NCBI GenBank assembly: GCA_031291115.1
Contig: JARLJQ010000026.1
Coordinates: 1 to 64,000 of the forward strand
DNA: 64,000 nucleotides
Source: Legionella sp.
GTDB lineage: Bacteria; Pseudomonadota; Gammaproteobacteria; Legionellales; Legionellaceae
Direction: 5' to 3'
The notes under the pieces were generated by a model. That model saw nothing but the letters and a program-made list of their open reading frames with translations, was not told where the DNA came from and made no database searches. Both the position numbers and the translations under genes were made by a program. Positions 18,796 to 28,489 of this stretch are shown here, one piece after another (the first letter of the stretch is position 1; each line of letters opens with the position of its first letter).

Positions 18796-20010
18796 TTATT
18801 TTGATTGATAATTCCAAAATTTTGGCAAGGAATAGCAACAAATAACGACGCCAAAAACACATAAAATGCCGCCTGAAATCACTGCCGTACCGATACCGAA
18901 GCCGGCAGCTACAAGGCCTGCTCGTGTATCACCTAATTTGGGGCCGCTCAAATAACTAATCATTTCAATGCCGGCTAATCGTCCGCGATATTCAGTTGGA
19001 ATGGTATTGTTCCATAAGGTAACCCGGAAAATACCGCTAATTGCATCCAAAGCACCGGCGAGTGCCAGGAAAAGCAAAACAAGCCAGAGAGAGCTGGCCA
19101 AACCAAAGCCTATAATCGCAAGCCCCCAAAACGCAGCAGCGACAGCAATGGCTCGACCGTCATGCTTAATCTTTGCTGTCCAACCACTAAAAAGTGAAAT
19201 CAACAAGGAGCCAACTGCTGGTGCTGCATAAAGTAAGCCTAAGGTTTTTGGACCTTCGTAGGATTGAGCAATAGCAGGCATTAATGCATTAGGCATAGCA
19301 AAAATCATTGCAAAAAAATCAACAAGATAACTGCCCATCAGTTCTTGCCGACTCAAAGCAAAGGAAATTCCCTGTTTTAGCGAGGATAAAATAGAGGGGT
19401 GTTCCTTTATCTCAGGTTTAGGTATCTGATGGATCTTAATCAAAGTAATTAGAGATATAAAAAAAGTAGCTAAATCAATAAGGTAAGTAATAAAGATACC
19501 ATGATAGGCGATAATTAAACCCGCAATAGCTGGCGCTATAATCATACAAAAACTGAATTTGAATGCGGACAATGCCCCAACTGTTTTATAGTCGGAAGGC
19601 GCCACAATTTGCTGTGTAATACTGTCGTAAGCGGGGCGATGCAGCCCTGTAATTGCAGACATGAACGCCGCTGTAATAAAGATGACTATCAATGAAGGAT
19701 TGGTTTGATATGAGTTAAATGCGAGCAATAAACAACCCAAAGCCAGTAGTAATTCACTAATAATTAATAAATTACGCCGATTGTAACGATCGGCAAAGAC
19801 GCCACCCACTAAAGCCGTAATTAACAGAGGTAGTAATTGCGCCAGACTTAATAAACCTACCATAAGTGTGGATTGAGTAAGATGATAAATTTGGTATGGC
19901 AGGGCAACTCCGGTGATCATGGTACCAATAAAGGAAATAAATTGCCCTATATAGAGTAATCGGTAATCACGGTTTCTTTTAAGTAGAGAAAGGTTTAAGA
20001 GATGACTCAT
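18796..20010 (-). CDS. MFS exporter, EntS/enterobactin-exporter-like
   Basis: A 404-residue major-facilitator protein with 10-12 hydrophobic helices and the inter-helix motif GGVFADRYNRRNLL (A-motif). It begins LLKRNRDYRLLYIGQFISF, the pattern of the EntS/DHA3 branch. These export siderophores, macrolides or other small molecules; substrate unknown here. It converges on the EptA-type gene with only four bases between the stops. Confidence 0.85.
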   Translation of the reverse strand: MSHLLNLSLLKRNRDYRLLYIGQFISFIGTMITGVALPYQIYHLTQSTLMVGLLSLAQLLPLLITALVGGVFADRYNRRNLLIISELLLALGCLLLAFNSYQTNPSLIVIFITAAFMSAITGLHRPAYDSITQQIVAPSDYKTVGALSAFKFSFCMIIAPAIAGLIIAYHGIFITYLIDLATFFISLITLIKIHQIPKPEIKEHPSILSSLKQGISFALSRQELMGSYLVDFFAMIFAMPNALMPAIAQSYEGPKTLGLLYAAPAVGSLLISLFSGWTAKIKHDGRAIAVAAAFWGLAIIGFGLASSLWLVLLFLALAGALDAISGIFRVTLWNNTIPTEYRGRLAGIEMISYLSGPKLGDTRAGLVAAGFGIGTAVISGGILCVFGVVICCYSLPKFWNYQSK

Positions 20011-20174
20011 ATTGGAGGATACCCAGATCTATAAAAACTCTATAAGTAGATTGTATGATTTTTAATTGTTCTGGTATAGAGCCGAATAAATATAAGCTTG
20101 ATATACGGGATTATATTTAGGATATCAGCGCTTTTAGAGAAATCAATGAAATAGTTATGGATAAGATATTTGCA

Positions 20175-20203
20175 TTGAATCGGATCGTTAAATAATGTAC
20201 AAT
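20175..20203 (+). promoter_or_regulatory. Predicted sigma-70 promoter
   Basis: TTGAAT (20175-20180) and TACAAT (20198-20203) are separated by 17 bases and lie 29 bases upstream of the ATG of the next gene. Confidence 0.5.
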
Positions 20204-20232
20204 TGGCATGTTATTTGCCCATGGAGCTGCCG

Positions 20233-20889
20233 ATGTTTTATTATTTTGACACCCCATCTCAAGTTGCAGGCGATGAAGCCCTAGAAAATAAAGATTATCT
20301 AACCGCACTTTTACATTATGAGACCGCCGCTGCCGCTTTAAGTAGCAGTATCACTGTCTTTACAGAGCATGGCTCTCATACTCCTTACATTCTTACTTAT
20401 TTAATTCATGTGATTATTCAAACTCGCTGTGAACTATTTAAGTCACAAAAAAATGATGATGAAGGATTTAAACTTTTTTTAAGTTATAAACATGATGTGT
20501 TTATGGATTTTTCAAAAATTAAAAGATATGTCGATAAGTATTTAACGAATGTTCAACGCGATGCGTTAGCATTCTGGGATAATATCTCGCGGGCCTGTTT
20601 TTTAACTTCTTGTATCGATGCCTATTGGAATAGAGCTTTATATCTGACTATTGGTGCTGAAGTTCAAGTAAGTCATTTCGAAGAGGCTATAGAATGCATT
20701 CAAATCAGTATCAACTTAATAAATGACTTAACGAAATTAGATAAAAAATGCGTTACAAAAAAACTTACTGATGCATTGGCTTTTAAAAATCAATTGATAA
20801 CACGCTTAAGAACTATGTCTGTTCCTCAAGAAAACGCAGAGCATTTTATTAAGCAGTTAAATCTGGAAGTTCTATATCAAACCAGTTGA
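20233..20889 (+). CDS. Hypothetical soluble protein (218 aa)
   Basis: Family not recognised. ATG 20233 is chosen because GGAG lies six bases upstream; a TTG at 20203 overlaps the promoter -10 box. The product is helical, with an N-terminal stretch (DEALENKDYLTALLHYETAAAAL) resembling a TPR or MIT-type helical hairpin. It has no signal peptide or membrane helix. It is monocistronic with its own predicted promoter and a following hairpin. In a Legionella-like genome, such orphan soluble proteins are sometimes Dot/Icm effectors, but no secretion signal can be demonstrated by eye. Confidence 0.7.
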   Translation: MFYYFDTPSQVAGDEALENKDYLTALLHYETAAAALSSSITVFTEHGSHTPYILTYLIHVIIQTRCELFKSQKNDDEGFKLFLSYKHDVFMDFSKIKRYVDKYLTNVQRDALAFWDNISRACFLTSCIDAYWNRALYLTIGAEVQVSHFEEAIECIQISINLINDLTKLDKKCVTKKLTDALAFKNQLITRLRTMSVPQENAEHFIKQLNLEVLYQTS

Positions 20890-20906
20890 GTTTTTAAGCG
20901 CATAGC

Positions 20907-20941
20907 GTGATGGTCGGCTGTATCATATAACCGACCATCAC
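20907..20941 (+). terminator. Hairpin terminator candidate after the 20233-20889 gene
   Basis: GTGATGGTCGG pairs with CCGACCATCAC (11 bp) across a 13-base loop, 18 bases beyond the stop codon. It has no U-tract and its right arm overlaps the first bases of the adjacent repeat element. Confidence 0.5.
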
Positions 20942-21063
20942 TGCCATTAAGTTAAGGAATTATCTTCGAGATATCCGTCATCCAGAGGCAGCGAAGGACC
21001 TCCTGAAGGGGAGATCCTTCGCTGCGCTCTGGACGACCAAATTTTCTTAACTTAATGGCAGTG
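20939..21063. repeat. Palindromic element with CACTGCCATTAAGTTAAG ends
   Basis: 125 bp with perfect 18-bp terminal inverted repeats (CACTGCCATTAAGTTAAG). Inside are imperfect arms of the GTCATCCAGAG...GCGAAGGACCTCC type, a widely dispersed REP. The same 18-bp ends occur at 58231-58308 with a different centre. It lies between convergent genes. Confidence 0.85.
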
Positions 21064-21084
21064 AACCGATCAGTAGTTCTGAAA

Positions 21085-21780
21085 TTATTTAGAGGCAACC
21101 TCTGGGAAATGCGCTCTAAAACCAATTAATACGGTATTTGTATAAGGTTTGTAGCTTCCTTTGAGCGAATCTTCTGTGATAGGTTCAACACGTGTTTTAG
21201 TAATACTGCCGTATTGCATGAATTGATAACTGAGCACTAAATCTACTGTATTATTTAGTTTGGTTATTGAACCAATTTTTAATCCGCCACCAGTTAACCA
21301 TTTTTTGTAATTGGCACTAACCCCAATATTACCTGCTGAATGATTAGTTTTAATTGCAAAACGGTTCGTTGAAATACCTGGGCCTGCAAAAAAGCGTACT
21401 GAGTCATTATGTTGATAAGAGGGTAATGCAAAAAATGCGAAACCGTATTCTAATTGTTCTTCAGCTGAAATACCCTCATTAAAATACCAGTTATTTATTG
21501 TGTATCTTGATTTTCCTGTGAAGAAATCGGCATCAGCTTCAAACCCCATAGCAAGCTTTGCTGTAAGTGGTAAATCATAGCCTACCAAAAGTTGGCCATG
21601 AAAGTTCGTGTAAGCGTTACTAAAATGAGCTGCTCTCGGCTGATCCATTTCTAAAGGGTAAATTAAATCCTTCTTCGTAGTGACGGTGCTAATACCTAAG
21701 TTAACTCCTGTATATACACTAGCAAATGATTCAATGGATATCAGGCAAGCCAGGATGGATACTATAAAACATTTATTCAT
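21085..21780 (-). CDS. Outer-membrane beta-barrel protein
   Basis: 231 residues with a Sec signal peptide (MNKCFIVSILACLISIESFA). Alternating hydrophobic/polar strands follow, such as GQLLVGYDLPLTAKLAMGFEADADFF, with a C-terminal strand NTVLIGFRAHF. It resembles the 8-stranded OmpA/OprF-like or opacity-type barrels common in Legionella. It starts 14 bases after the metalloprotease gene on the same strand, so the two are an operon. Exact role unknown. Confidence 0.8.
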   Translation of the reverse strand: MNKCFIVSILACLISIESFASVYTGVNLGISTVTTKKDLIYPLEMDQPRAAHFSNAYTNFHGQLLVGYDLPLTAKLAMGFEADADFFTGKSRYTINNWYFNEGISAEEQLEYGFAFFALPSYQHNDSVRFFAGPGISTNRFAIKTNHSAGNIGVSANYKKWLTGGGLKIGSITKLNNTVDLVLSYQFMQYGSITKTRVEPITEDSLKGSYKPYTNTVLIGFRAHFPEVASK

Positions 21781-21794
21781 TATTTAAGTCCTTT

Positions 21795-24023
21795 TTATAA
21801 AATACTTGGGATAGTAATGGGGTTAGATGTCCTCTTGACGTTATTACTGTCGGTGGCCGTAATGGTTACATTTTTCACTCTTTTAGGCGTTGTAATATTG
21901 CTAATAACAAAACGTTGACGCTCCAGATCCAGTCGAACTGTTGCTCCTGGTAAGCCATTTACAGTATATTTGTCGCTAGATAGTACTGAAATACAATCAC
22001 TATATAAAACGAAGGCTTCTTTAGGATTCATACCATTGCGATCGGCTGCTGTTAAGGTTGGTGCTTTAGCCGGTACCGCGATAATGGAGAAGTTATTTTG
22101 TGACATATTAAAAAAAGCTCCGTTACTTGATTGAACCATAATTCGAGCCGTATTTTGTTTTATAGTATTTTGTTTTATATTAGGAACGCAAAGCGTGTAA
22201 CTTCCACTGTTTACAACATTCGATGCCAGAGTATATGGAAAGGTTTGCCCACCGTTCGTGGATAATAAAATATTCACCTTTAAAGCAGCAACCGGGGACG
22301 AATTAGTATTAGCAACATTCCAGCTCACGGTTTGTGAAGAATAACCGGTCCACTTAATGTTTGTTGCTGAAGGATAAGTCACTAAAAAAGGACCTGACAT
22401 ACTGTCTGTAATTAATCTCGTGTCTCTATAAGCATTACAAGAGCCTCCAGGTGTGTTTCCACGTACCGATACTCTAAAATTCATCACACGAGAAACAGAA
22501 GGTATAACTTCCCAAGTAAAAGGACCATTCTGACTTAATGCATTAAGATTAGGGAAAAAGCGCGTACCTGAAGTTTGAGGTGTAAAACTTCGAAAGTTTG
22601 GTCCGCCTGTTGCTGTACTTATTGGCGGTTGAGGCGTGATTTCATTATCCATTTGCTCCCAGCTGTAAGTTAATACCCCATTGCTGTCGTGGGTTGCCAG
22701 GGCGGTTAAGGCAAAAGGAGTGTTCGCGGGTATTGTAACATTCCCACTTATTTGATGAATTACTGGAGCATGAGGAATCGGTGTTTTTACCGGGCAAGTA
22801 TGCCCAGGGCTTGAAACAAAATCGCCCATTTCCTGCAAGCTGATTCCATTAAAATAAGCATCTGAATGCGCTTGTACATTGGGTTTGCAAATTCCAGCAT
22901 AACCCATAATTGTACTGCCGCTTCCAGGTTCTACAGCCGTCTCGTCATTACGGTTACAGTCATTATTTTGCACGTGATTGGCGCCAAATTGGTGCCCCAT
23001 TTCATGGGCGACGAAATCCACATCAAAAGGATCTCCTACGGGTGCCGTGGTGCCGGTAACCCCTTCGGCTTTTAATTCATCATTACAAACAGAGCGCAGT
23101 TGAGCAAGACCACTTCCTGCAGAATCAACAACATGACCAATATCATAATGAGCAGCACCAATTACTTTCGTAACGTTCTCTTGATTTTCATTTATCAGAA
23201 GTTTTGGAATGCCATGAGTGTAGGGTTGATTATTAGGATCTGTATAAATAATCAGGTTATTATTAGGAATGAATTGTAAGGTGATTGCCATGTCGGTTTC
23301 ATAGATACCGTTTACTCTATTTACAGTGGTTACCTGAGCACTTAATGCATCATTGACCGTACCTCCTGCGAATGCTGTATATTGTGCTGTTGCGGCCATG
23401 GCCAAACGATATGTTTTTAATTCACAAGAATTAAAGTCGGTGAAGGAAGATTTATCTGTTACCAGGGAGTTCAGCTGACTTTGACCATGTACCTCACATC
23501 TTAATTTACTCTTGCTAATAAAATTCTTTTTCTTATAAATTATATAATACTGCGTGGCGCCTCTTTTTAATGGATCTATAAATACAGGGCTTTTACCTGG
23601 ACTAAGAATCATCGCGTGGAATCCATGATTTGTTAGATCAAATTTAACTAACTCCCCAGGATTATCTATTCCATATGCATCGTAGGTTTTTATGGTTGGG
23701 AATTTGATACTTAACTCAGGAGGCAACGTACTGTTTTCCATCACTTGATAACGTCTTGTCGAGCCATCTGCTTGAGGAAGCTCTATTTGAACGCCTGCTT
23801 GTGCTTTAAAGTCATTACGGTGGGGTACATTTTCTAATTCTGTGTACAGTTGATTCAGATCGATTGCCAGCACCCGAAATTGGTTTCCTTTTATATTATG
23901 TACGTTTTTAGAGGCGAGTGAAGATGCATCCACTTCTTTAAAAAAATTAGTAATTACTTTGTCTTGCGCTATAGCCTGTGAACAAGAGAGTAAAAGTAGT
24001 ACTGTAGTAAACGTCCTTATCAT
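21795..24023 (-). CDS. Secreted reprolysin-like zinc metalloprotease
   Basis: 742 residues. The signal peptide MIRTFTTVLLLLSCSQAIAQ precedes a roughly 180-residue propeptide-like region. The metzincin catalytic domain shows HEMGHQFGANH (HExxHxxGxxH, near residue 338) and a Met-turn STIMGYAGIC. Residues from about 400 to the end carry Ig-like or fibronectin-like segments (VSWNVANTNSSPVAALKVNILLS). The first Met-turn Cys and other Cys near CNRNDE may form disulfides. It probably degrades host or environmental proteins after secretion, perhaps via type II secretion. Its closest named class is the M12B-like reprolysin group. Confidence 0.88.
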   Translation of the reverse strand: MIRTFTTVLLLLSCSQAIAQDKVITNFFKEVDASSLASKNVHNIKGNQFRVLAIDLNQLYTELENVPHRNDFKAQAGVQIELPQADGSTRRYQVMENSTLPPELSIKFPTIKTYDAYGIDNPGELVKFDLTNHGFHAMILSPGKSPVFIDPLKRGATQYYIIYKKKNFISKSKLRCEVHGQSQLNSLVTDKSSFTDFNSCELKTYRLAMAATAQYTAFAGGTVNDALSAQVTTVNRVNGIYETDMAITLQFIPNNNLIIYTDPNNQPYTHGIPKLLINENQENVTKVIGAAHYDIGHVVDSAGSGLAQLRSVCNDELKAEGVTGTTAPVGDPFDVDFVAHEMGHQFGANHVQNNDCNRNDETAVEPGSGSTIMGYAGICKPNVQAHSDAYFNGISLQEMGDFVSSPGHTCPVKTPIPHAPVIHQISGNVTIPANTPFALTALATHDSNGVLTYSWEQMDNEITPQPPISTATGGPNFRSFTPQTSGTRFFPNLNALSQNGPFTWEVIPSVSRVMNFRVSVRGNTPGGSCNAYRDTRLITDSMSGPFLVTYPSATNIKWTGYSSQTVSWNVANTNSSPVAALKVNILLSTNGGQTFPYTLASNVVNSGSYTLCVPNIKQNTIKQNTARIMVQSSNGAFFNMSQNNFSIIAVPAKAPTLTAADRNGMNPKEAFVLYSDCISVLSSDKYTVNGLPGATVRLDLERQRFVISNITTPKRVKNVTITATDSNNVKRTSNPITIPSIL

Positions 24024-24289
24024 TGCAAAATATCTCTAGTAATTTCAATCAGCTAATCTAGCATTATAGTTAGAGTATTTCAAACTTGAAGGGCTAAGCC
24101 ATCATTCTCTGGACTATGGAATAAGGATGTAATTCATTGATTTTATAAGTTTTATTTTTTTTAATGTTTATTAATTTAAAACCTTAGTCTTGAAGTAAGA
24201 CTCAGCTCCGATTATTCTGTATCTGGTTTCGAATATACTTAAATTTTCTTCTGCCGTGAATAATTGGTAACTTACAGGATTAACTAAAT
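24024..24289. promoter_or_regulatory. Divergent promoter region
   Basis: 266 AT-rich bases lie between the metalloprotease start and the start of the oppositely transcribed barrel gene. Promoters for both operons must lie here. No operator motif was recognised. Confidence 0.5.
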
Positions 24290-25048
24290 ATGGATGTTAA
24301 ACGAAATAAATTAGTTGTTTCTTCATGTGTTTTTTTAATGATCTCAGGGGCGGGATACGCTACTAAAATGAATCTTTCTGCTTCTGGAGGTCCTGATTTT
24401 TCAACGCTTAAAAATGAACGACTGGTACCAATCAACAATGTAATTACCAATGCTTATCAAACCAAAGAAAAAACAAATTGGCATGGTTTTTGGGCCGTAG
24501 GTATCAACCATACTTTTGAAAAAGCATGGTTTTCGTTTTATCAATTATCCTTAGGTGCTTCTGGGTATTTTTTTCATTTAGGCGACGTAAACGGAACTGA
24601 GTTTCCGTTTATTAACGAAGGACTCTTTGATACGCTTCATTATAAATTCAGTACCAAAAGTGCAACGGTTATGGCAGAAGCAAAAATAGCGTACTCGCAA
24701 TATGACTTGAAGCCTTATGTTCTGGCTGGTATTGGTAGCGCCTGGAATCGATTTTATCATTATGATGAAAAGCCAACAGATCCTTCATTAAGCGCTGCTC
24801 CTGCCGCAGGATTTCCTGATCGTACCAAGCAAACTCTTTCCTACGAATTTGGCGCTGGATTACACTATCTCCTTTGGAATGATAAGGCACATGACGTCCA
24901 ATATACTACTTCTTTAGGTTATCAATATTTTAATTTAGGTAATGGTGCCTTAGGTAATTCTGACGCTCAAACATCTGCTGGGGGTTTGAAAATCAAAAAT
25001 CTTTATACTCAAGCTATTGTTGCTTCTCTAGCTGTATCTTTTGGTTAA
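24290..25048 (+). CDS. Outer-membrane beta-barrel protein
   Basis: 252 residues with an N-terminal signal (VVSSCVFLMISGAGYA) and multiple amphipathic strands, for example FWAVGINHTFEKAWFSFYQLSLG, SYEFGAGLHYLLW and a final strand QAIVASLAVSFG ending in aromatic-Gly. This is the layout of a Legionella OmpW/opacity-like barrel. It is followed after 16 bases by the GH18 gene and likely cotranscribed. Confidence 0.8.
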   Translation: MDVKRNKLVVSSCVFLMISGAGYATKMNLSASGGPDFSTLKNERLVPINNVITNAYQTKEKTNWHGFWAVGINHTFEKAWFSFYQLSLGASGYFFHLGDVNGTEFPFINEGLFDTLHYKFSTKSATVMAEAKIAYSQYDLKPYVLAGIGSAWNRFYHYDEKPTDPSLSAAPAAGFPDRTKQTLSYEFGAGLHYLLWNDKAHDVQYTTSLGYQYFNLGNGALGNSDAQTSAGGLKIKNLYTQAIVASLAVSFG

Positions 25049-25064
25049 TCAAGGATGAATTAAG

Positions 25065-26309
25065 ATGAAAAAATATGTTTTATTCGGGCTGTTGTCTCTG
25101 TCTGCTGCACAGGCTTCTTCAATTATAGATGTTGTACCTGCAAGTACCAGCCCCATTGTTATATCACCAACAGGCTTTACTTATATTGCTTATACCGCCA
25201 GAAACAATACTTCAAAAGCACTAAGCAATCTGACCATTGAGCCTGCTTATGGCGCAACAGCAAATATGAACGTATCTTTAAGCAGCAACAGTTGCACTAC
25301 TACTTTAGCTGCGGGTGCCACATGTTCCTTTGCCGTGTCTTTACAAGGAATGAATCAACCGACAGAGCTCACTTTAACACCTCGAATTTGTGTTTCTAAT
25401 AGAGCCGTCTGTTCGGTGCCTGTATTGAATAACAGAGTTAAAGTAGTGGCAACAAAAAAACTTCGTGGCAGTCAATTTCCACTTCCTTTCGCAGGCACTT
25501 TTTACCCAATCTATAACTCTGGTGCGGGTCAGTGGTTACCACCAAATCAAGCACCTATTCCACCATTTAACAGGGTAAGTGCGATTTTTGTCGCTTTTGC
25601 TCATGCGTATCCTAAGCAAAACGGTGCCATTTTTACATACGAAGCAGGTCAGCCTGATGAGCCCGCTCGATTAGCTTTACTGGTGAAGTCTGCACGTGCT
25701 GGCAATTCGAATTTGAACATTATAATGTCTTTAGGATGGGGCAAAAAAGACTGGGCTGCTATTAATAATGATTATGTAAATCATGCCAATATATTTGTGC
25801 CTAGTGCTATCCAGTTTATCCGCAGTAATAAATTGGATGGAATTGATATTGATGATGAAAGCATCGGTGCCTCCAGTGGCTCCATTTCACAGACTAATTT
25901 TGATGGAGTAGTGGCTAATTTAAGAAACGCATTAAATTACGCCTCCCTCCAAGATGGTAAGCCTTATTACCTGACCATTACACCCGCTGGAAATAATGAT
26001 GAGCCTGGTGGAATTGAGTATACTCAAGTAGATGCTCAAAATGCTAAAAGCTTCGATCTAATTAATATCCAAAGTTACTTCAGCGAGGATTTTGCAAAAG
26101 ACTTTTTTAATGCACTTGTAGCGATTGGCTATCCTAAAAAACAAATTGCCAATGGCATTGATACAGAACAAAATTGCTCTCCTTTGTATCCTCCTTATAT
26201 CGGTTTGGCTGGAATCTTTAACTGGAACATGACTAAGGACAGTACGTGTAGTGACTTCGCTAATACGGTAACTATAGCCAATTTAGTTGGTTATTATGGG
26301 TCGTTTTAA
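25065..26309 (+). CDS. GH18 chitinase-like secreted hydrolase
   Basis: 414 residues. The signal peptide MKKYVLFGLLSLSAAQA precedes an Ig-like domain of about 110 residues with paired cysteines (CTTTLAAGATC, CVSNRAVC). The glycoside-hydrolase 18 barrel follows, with SLGWGKKDW and the catalytic DxxDxDxE motif as DGIDIDDE near residue 257 (Glu as proton donor). This predicts cleavage of chitin or another N-acetylglucosamine polymer outside the cell. The Ig-like N-terminus may help carbohydrate or surface binding. Paired with the upstream barrel gene. Confidence 0.88.
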   Translation: MKKYVLFGLLSLSAAQASSIIDVVPASTSPIVISPTGFTYIAYTARNNTSKALSNLTIEPAYGATANMNVSLSSNSCTTTLAAGATCSFAVSLQGMNQPTELTLTPRICVSNRAVCSVPVLNNRVKVVATKKLRGSQFPLPFAGTFYPIYNSGAGQWLPPNQAPIPPFNRVSAIFVAFAHAYPKQNGAIFTYEAGQPDEPARLALLVKSARAGNSNLNIIMSLGWGKKDWAAINNDYVNHANIFVPSAIQFIRSNKLDGIDIDDESIGASSGSISQTNFDGVVANLRNALNYASLQDGKPYYLTITPAGNNDEPGGIEYTQVDAQNAKSFDLINIQSYFSEDFAKDFFNALVAIGYPKKQIANGIDTEQNCSPLYPPYIGLAGIFNWNMTKDSTCSDFANTVTIANLVGYYGSF

Positions 26310-26331
26310 TAAGACGAAATGACGGTATAAT

Positions 26332-26362
26332 CCAACATCTACTTGATGTAAGTTGATGTTGG
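26332..26362 (+). terminator. Hairpin after the GH18 gene
   Basis: CCAACATC pairs with GATGTTGG (8 bp) 22 bases after the stop codon. Only a short T-rich tail (TCTTTTAT) follows shortly afterwards. Confidence 0.45.
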
Positions 26363-26394
26363 CGGTCTTTTATATGGTTTGGAAAGGAAGATAT

Positions 26395-27081
26395 ATGTTT
26401 ACAGTCCCTCTTACAGCGGAAGATAAGAACAAGTCAGCACAGCCCCAATATTATGATCTTACAGCTCCTATTACGCCTAATACGGTGGTGTATCCAGGCG
26501 ATCCACGATTTAGCACTGAAATTGTTGTTTCATTGGAGAGTGGGGCGCCGTTTCATCTTTGCCATATGCATTTGGGAAATCATACAGGAACTCATATAGA
26601 CTTTCCTGCCCATGTAATTAAGGGGGGCAAGACCAGTAGTGATTTCCCTATACAGGATTTGATTGATTCTGGATTGATAATTGAAGTTCCTGATACTGAA
26701 AAAGCTATTACCAAGGTATTTGTTGAGTCTCAACAATCTATTGTCCAGAATGATGTTGTATTTTTTAAAACGGCTAATTCAAAACTTTCAAAACAGGAAC
26801 AATTTACCGCGCAATATGTATATATTGAACCTGCTGCTGCAGAAGCGCTTATAAATAGGGGAGTTAAAATAGTTGGAATTGATTATATAAGTGTTGATTC
26901 ATATGAAGCGGAAGCTCTACCTGTGCATCATTTGTTTTTATCTAACAATATACTTATTGTCGAAGGTCTGGAGTTAAACGGTATATCCGAAGGGAGATAT
27001 GAAATGTATATTATGCCAAATAATATTCCTGACATGGATGGGTTACCGGTGCGCGTTATAGCAAAGTGTAAAAAATTATAA
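26395..27081 (+). CDS. Cyclase family protein (kynurenine formamidase-like)
   Basis: 228 residues from ATG 26395, chosen for the AGGAAG site upstream; a TTG at 26353 would lie within the preceding hairpin. The metal-binding signature HTGTHIDFPAH and the opening DLTAPITPNTVVYPGDP define the cyclase/KynB family, which hydrolyses amides such as N-formylkynurenine or related metabolites. No kynurenine-pathway neighbours are nearby, so the true substrate is uncertain. Followed by a flavin-reductase-type gene on the same strand after a gap of 82 bases. Confidence 0.85.
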   Translation: MFTVPLTAEDKNKSAQPQYYDLTAPITPNTVVYPGDPRFSTEIVVSLESGAPFHLCHMHLGNHTGTHIDFPAHVIKGGKTSSDFPIQDLIDSGLIIEVPDTEKAITKVFVESQQSIVQNDVVFFKTANSKLSKQEQFTAQYVYIEPAAAEALINRGVKIVGIDYISVDSYEAEALPVHHLFLSNNILIVEGLELNGISEGRYEMYIMPNNIPDMDGLPVRVIAKCKKL

Positions 27082-27163
27082 TAAAACGCCTGATTAATGG
27101 CCTAATATTATGAACTATAATTAAGTCTAAACCTTAGTGTCAAAATTACTAAAGGACATTAAC

Positions 27164-27700
27164 ATGGAAAAAAATTCTCTTCCTATATCTCAAATTTATA
27201 GTCTTTTAGAGCCAGGCCCCGTTGTATTAGTCACAACTGCGCACAAAGGACATCCTAATATCATGACTATGTCATGGCATACAATGATGGAATTTGAGCC
27301 TCCAATCGTGGGCTGTGTCATTAGCGAGCACAATTACACGTTTAATCTTTTGAAAACAACAAAAGAATGCGTCATTAATATCCCAACAGTGGACTTAGCA
27401 GAAAAAGTAGTCGGATGTGGTAATACGTCTGGACAAAACATAGATAAGTTCAAAACATTTCAGCTTACAGAAGTCTCTTCTCTTTGTGTAAAAGCACCAC
27501 TTATCGATGAATGTTTTGCCAGCTTCGAATGCAAGGTTGTTGATATGAGCCTCGTGACTAAATATAATTTTTTTATTCTTGAGGTGCTTCATGCTTGGAT
27601 TGATAGATCCAAAAAAAATCCTAAAACAATCCATCATCAGGGGTACGGTCAATTTATGGTTGCTGGAAAATCGATTAAATTGCCCTCTAATATGAGGTAA
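27164..27700 (+). CDS. Flavin reductase family protein
   Basis: 178 residues. ATG 27164 is preferred, with an AAAGGAC site seven bases upstream; a GTG at 27137 gives an unsupported nine-residue extension. The FMN-binding split-barrel pattern is visible: PGPVVLVTTAHKGHPNIMTM, WHTMMEFEPPIVGCVIS and CVINIPT. Members bind FMN and reduce it with NAD(P)H, or serve as flavoproteins of unknown partner. No monooxygenase partner is adjacent. Confidence 0.85.
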   Translation: MEKNSLPISQIYSLLEPGPVVLVTTAHKGHPNIMTMSWHTMMEFEPPIVGCVISEHNYTFNLLKTTKECVINIPTVDLAEKVVGCGNTSGQNIDKFKTFQLTEVSSLCVKAPLIDECFASFECKVVDMSLVTKYNFFILEVLHAWIDRSKKNPKTIHHQGYGQFMVAGKSIKLPSNMR

Positions 27701-27758
27701 TAGCCATTGTAAATTTTATGTACGAAGTATACATATTGGTAATAACCCATTTTTTTGC

Positions 27759-28214
27759 TTATTCATCAGTACCACGTATAAGCAGCACTGGTATTGTTGC
27801 AATTCGCATAACACTCTCTGCCACGCTACCCAGAAAGAGACGACTGAAGCCACGCCGGCCATGTGTTCCTATAATTAATAAATCTGCAGGCCATTCTTTT
27901 GCTGCTTCAACAATTACCTCCGCCACTCTTCCCTGAAAGGGTTTTAATTCCAAGATTGATGTCTCAGGCTTGATAGATGATTGCTTAGCTATTTTTTTTG
28001 CAGCATTATCTAATATCTTTTTCCCTTCCTTCTTATAAGCCGCAATAATTGAAAGATAGTCGAAAGAGGGCCCTTCATAGTGGACAAAGCTCTCATCAAC
28101 AACGTGGATAATCCGCAAATTAGAGTTCTGATCTTTAATTAATTTAATTACTTCTTCTACTAAGGAATCAGATATCTTACTCCCATCAAGTGCTACCATA
28201 ATATTCTTATACAT
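27759..28214 (-). CDS. UspA-family universal stress protein
   Basis: 151 residues from ATG 28214 (MYKNIMVALDGS), preceded by AAGGAACC. The nucleotide-binding pattern G-2x-G-9x-G-S/T is visible as GTHGRRGFSRLFLGSVAESV, so it is an ATP-binding Usp type. It probably contributes to survival under stress. It is the last gene of the minus-strand stress cluster. Confidence 0.92.
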   Translation of the reverse strand: MYKNIMVALDGSKISDSLVEEVIKLIKDQNSNLRIIHVVDESFVHYEGPSFDYLSIIAAYKKEGKKILDNAAKKIAKQSSIKPETSILELKPFQGRVAEVIVEAAKEWPADLLIIGTHGRRGFSRLFLGSVAESVMRIATIPVLLIRGTDE

Positions 28215-28489
28215 TATAATGGTTCCTTGCATGTACAATTAGCTGTGATACTTGTAAGTATAGGCCACACAATTGGACTTGTTAAAGCAGCAGCGATCTT
28301 TTTTCTGGTGCTTTTTATGGCAAATGATTTAGTTGAAATTTTTCTTTAGAATAATATTTAAATAGAAGAACATTACAACATTTTAATTTTGGAAGGTTTT
28401 GTAATAATTTTCTTTTAACTCTATAAATGTCGTGAAAATAATTTTCATCAATGCTGTATATATCTTTTGGCTATGCCCGTCATTTAGAG

